DNA from: Acidobacteriaceae bacterium
GTDB lineage: Bacteria > Acidobacteriota > Terriglobia > Terriglobales > Acidobacteriaceae
Assembly (NCBI GenBank): GCA_003168235.1
Contig: PMSZ01000390.1
Location: 1 to 6,531 of the forward strand
DNA length: 6,531 nucleotides
Reading direction: 5' to 3'
A model generated the notes under the pieces. It did not search any database and was not told the origin of the DNA. It saw only the letters and a program-made list of their open reading frames with translations. Shown one piece after another: positions 5,868 to 6,531 of the stretch; the stretch's first letter is position 1, and the number at the start of each line of letters is the position of its first letter. Position numbers and translations under genes: made by a program.

Positions 5868-6531
5868 ATGGCAACGACGTCCGAACCCGCAGCAGCAGCC
5901 ATCAACCATCAGCCACACTCGAATTCCCTGCTCTCCATCCGCTCCGTTGCCAAGCACTTCGGCAAAAACATCGTCCTTCGCGATATCTCGCTCGAAATCG
6001 CCGAAGGCGAATTCCTCACCATCCTCGGCGAGAGCGGATCCGGTAAAACCACGCTCCTCCGCATTCTGGCCGGCTTCGAGCAATCCACTGCCGGAGAAGT
6101 CTGGATGTCCGGTGAGCGCCTCGACACCCAACCTCCGTATCGCCGCCGCGTCAACACCGTATTCCAAAGCTACGCGTTATTCCCGCACATGACCGTTGAG
6201 CAAAACGTCGGCTACGGATTAGCCATCGCCCGGCGTCCCGCCGCAGAAATCGAAACGCGCGTCGCCGAAGCGCTGGCAAAAGTAAAAATGTCCGCCTACG
6301 CAAAATCTAAACCCTCAAAAATCAGCGGAGGCCAACAACAGCGCATCGCCCTCGCCCGCGCGCTGGTCAATCGTCCGCGCCTGCTTCTGCTCGATGAACC
6401 GCTCTCCGCGCTCGACGCCAATCTGCGCCGCCAGATGCAGGTCGAACTTAAAGCCCTCCAGCGCGAAGTCGGCATCACCTTCATCTTCGTCACCCACGAT
6501 CAGGAAGAGGCGATGGTGATGTCGGACCGGA
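5868..6531 (+). CDS. potA: PotA-like ABC transporter ATP-binding protein (N-terminal 221 residues, runs off the right end)
   Basis: The frame from ATG 5868 is open to the window edge (221 codons plus one base). It is the cytoplasmic ATPase that powers uptake. After a 20-residue polar N-terminal extension the nucleotide-binding domain shows Walker A GESGSGKTT (54-62), Q-loop Q100, signature ISGGQQQR (152-159), Walker B LLLLDEP (172-178), D-loop SALD (180-183) and H-loop H210 (THDQEEAM). All catalytic positions are present. The FQSYALFPHMTVEQNVGYGL stretch (99-118) and SGGQQQR with THDQEEAM are typical of the PotA/CysA/MalK importer class. The C-terminal regulatory (TOBE) region is not in the window. 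The PotD-type neighbour favours a polyamine role over sulfate, iron or sugar. No clear Shine-Dalgarno precedes the ATG, but no other start in frame is nearby. Translation may depend on the upstream gene or be held lower than it. Confidence 0.9.
   Translation, partial: MATTSEPAAAAINHQPHSNSLLSIRSVAKHFGKNIVLRDISLEIAEGEFLTILGESGSGKTTLLRILAGFEQSTAGEVWMSGERLDTQPPYRRRVNTVFQSYALFPHMTVEQNVGYGLAIARRPAAEIETRVAEALAKVKMSAYAKSKPSKISGGQQQRIALARALVNRPRLLLLDEPLSALDANLRRQMQVELKALQREVGITFIFVTHDQEEAMVMSDR

Noticed and set aside
4766..5905. 379-codon open frame on the minus strand across the binding-protein gene
   Set aside because: It is antisense to a clear PotD-family gene, has a low-complexity Gly/Val/Ala/Asp composition with no recognisable domain, and is explained by the third-position GC bias of the sense gene.
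1..6531. CRISPR array, tRNA/rRNA genes, insertion sequence or toxin-antitoxin module
   Set aside because: No regularly spaced repeats, tRNA-like cloverleaf, transposase or paired small genes were found; the non-coding gaps are 211, 147 and 55 bases and are described above.

Overview
The window looks like a chromosomal segment from a Gram-negative bacterium of the phylum Acidobacteriota (Terriglobia/Koribacter-like). Three things point there. The first is a very large Oar-type TonB-dependent receptor with an N-terminal carboxypeptidase-regulatory-like domain, a class greatly expanded in that phylum. The second is the moderately GC-rich coding sequence with strong third-position bias. The third is GC-rich hairpin repeats in the gaps between genes, which resemble elements I remember from acidobacterial genomes. 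The assignment is inferred from style, not from a search.

Layout. Positions 1-3591 (minus strand) hold 1197 codons of the receptor. Its start and signal peptide are inside the window and its C-terminus lies beyond position 1. Positions 3592-3802 are a divergent control region. It holds a good promoter on each strand, facing each other so that the -10 boxes sit only six bases apart. A perfect 8-bp inverted repeat (AACCTTGC-N9-GCAAGGTT) lies across both -10 boxes, and purine-rich direct repeats follow. Positions 3803-4600 (plus) encode a 265-residue three-domain regulator: MerR-type HTH, XRE-type HTH, then cupin. Positions 4601-4747 are a non-coding gap with a 12-bp direct repeat and a REP-like stem-loop. 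Positions 4748-5812 (plus) encode a PotD-family polyamine-type binding lipoprotein. A short gap with a perfect GC-rich hairpin separates it from a PotA-like ABC ATPase that starts at 5868 and runs off the right end. Permease genes are expected beyond 6531.

How the parts may work together. The XRE-plus-cupin half of the regulator has the architecture of PuuR, the putrescine-responsive repressor of enterobacteria, and it sits directly upstream of a putrescine/spermidine-type transporter. The simplest reading is a polyamine (or related cationic amine) uptake locus whose regulator controls its own operon. Through the shared operator it may also control the divergent outer-membrane receptor. The domain calls are visible in the sequence. 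The substrate and the shared regulation are inference.

The most unusual features are the regulator's architecture and the control region that couples two overlapping opposed promoters through one palindrome.
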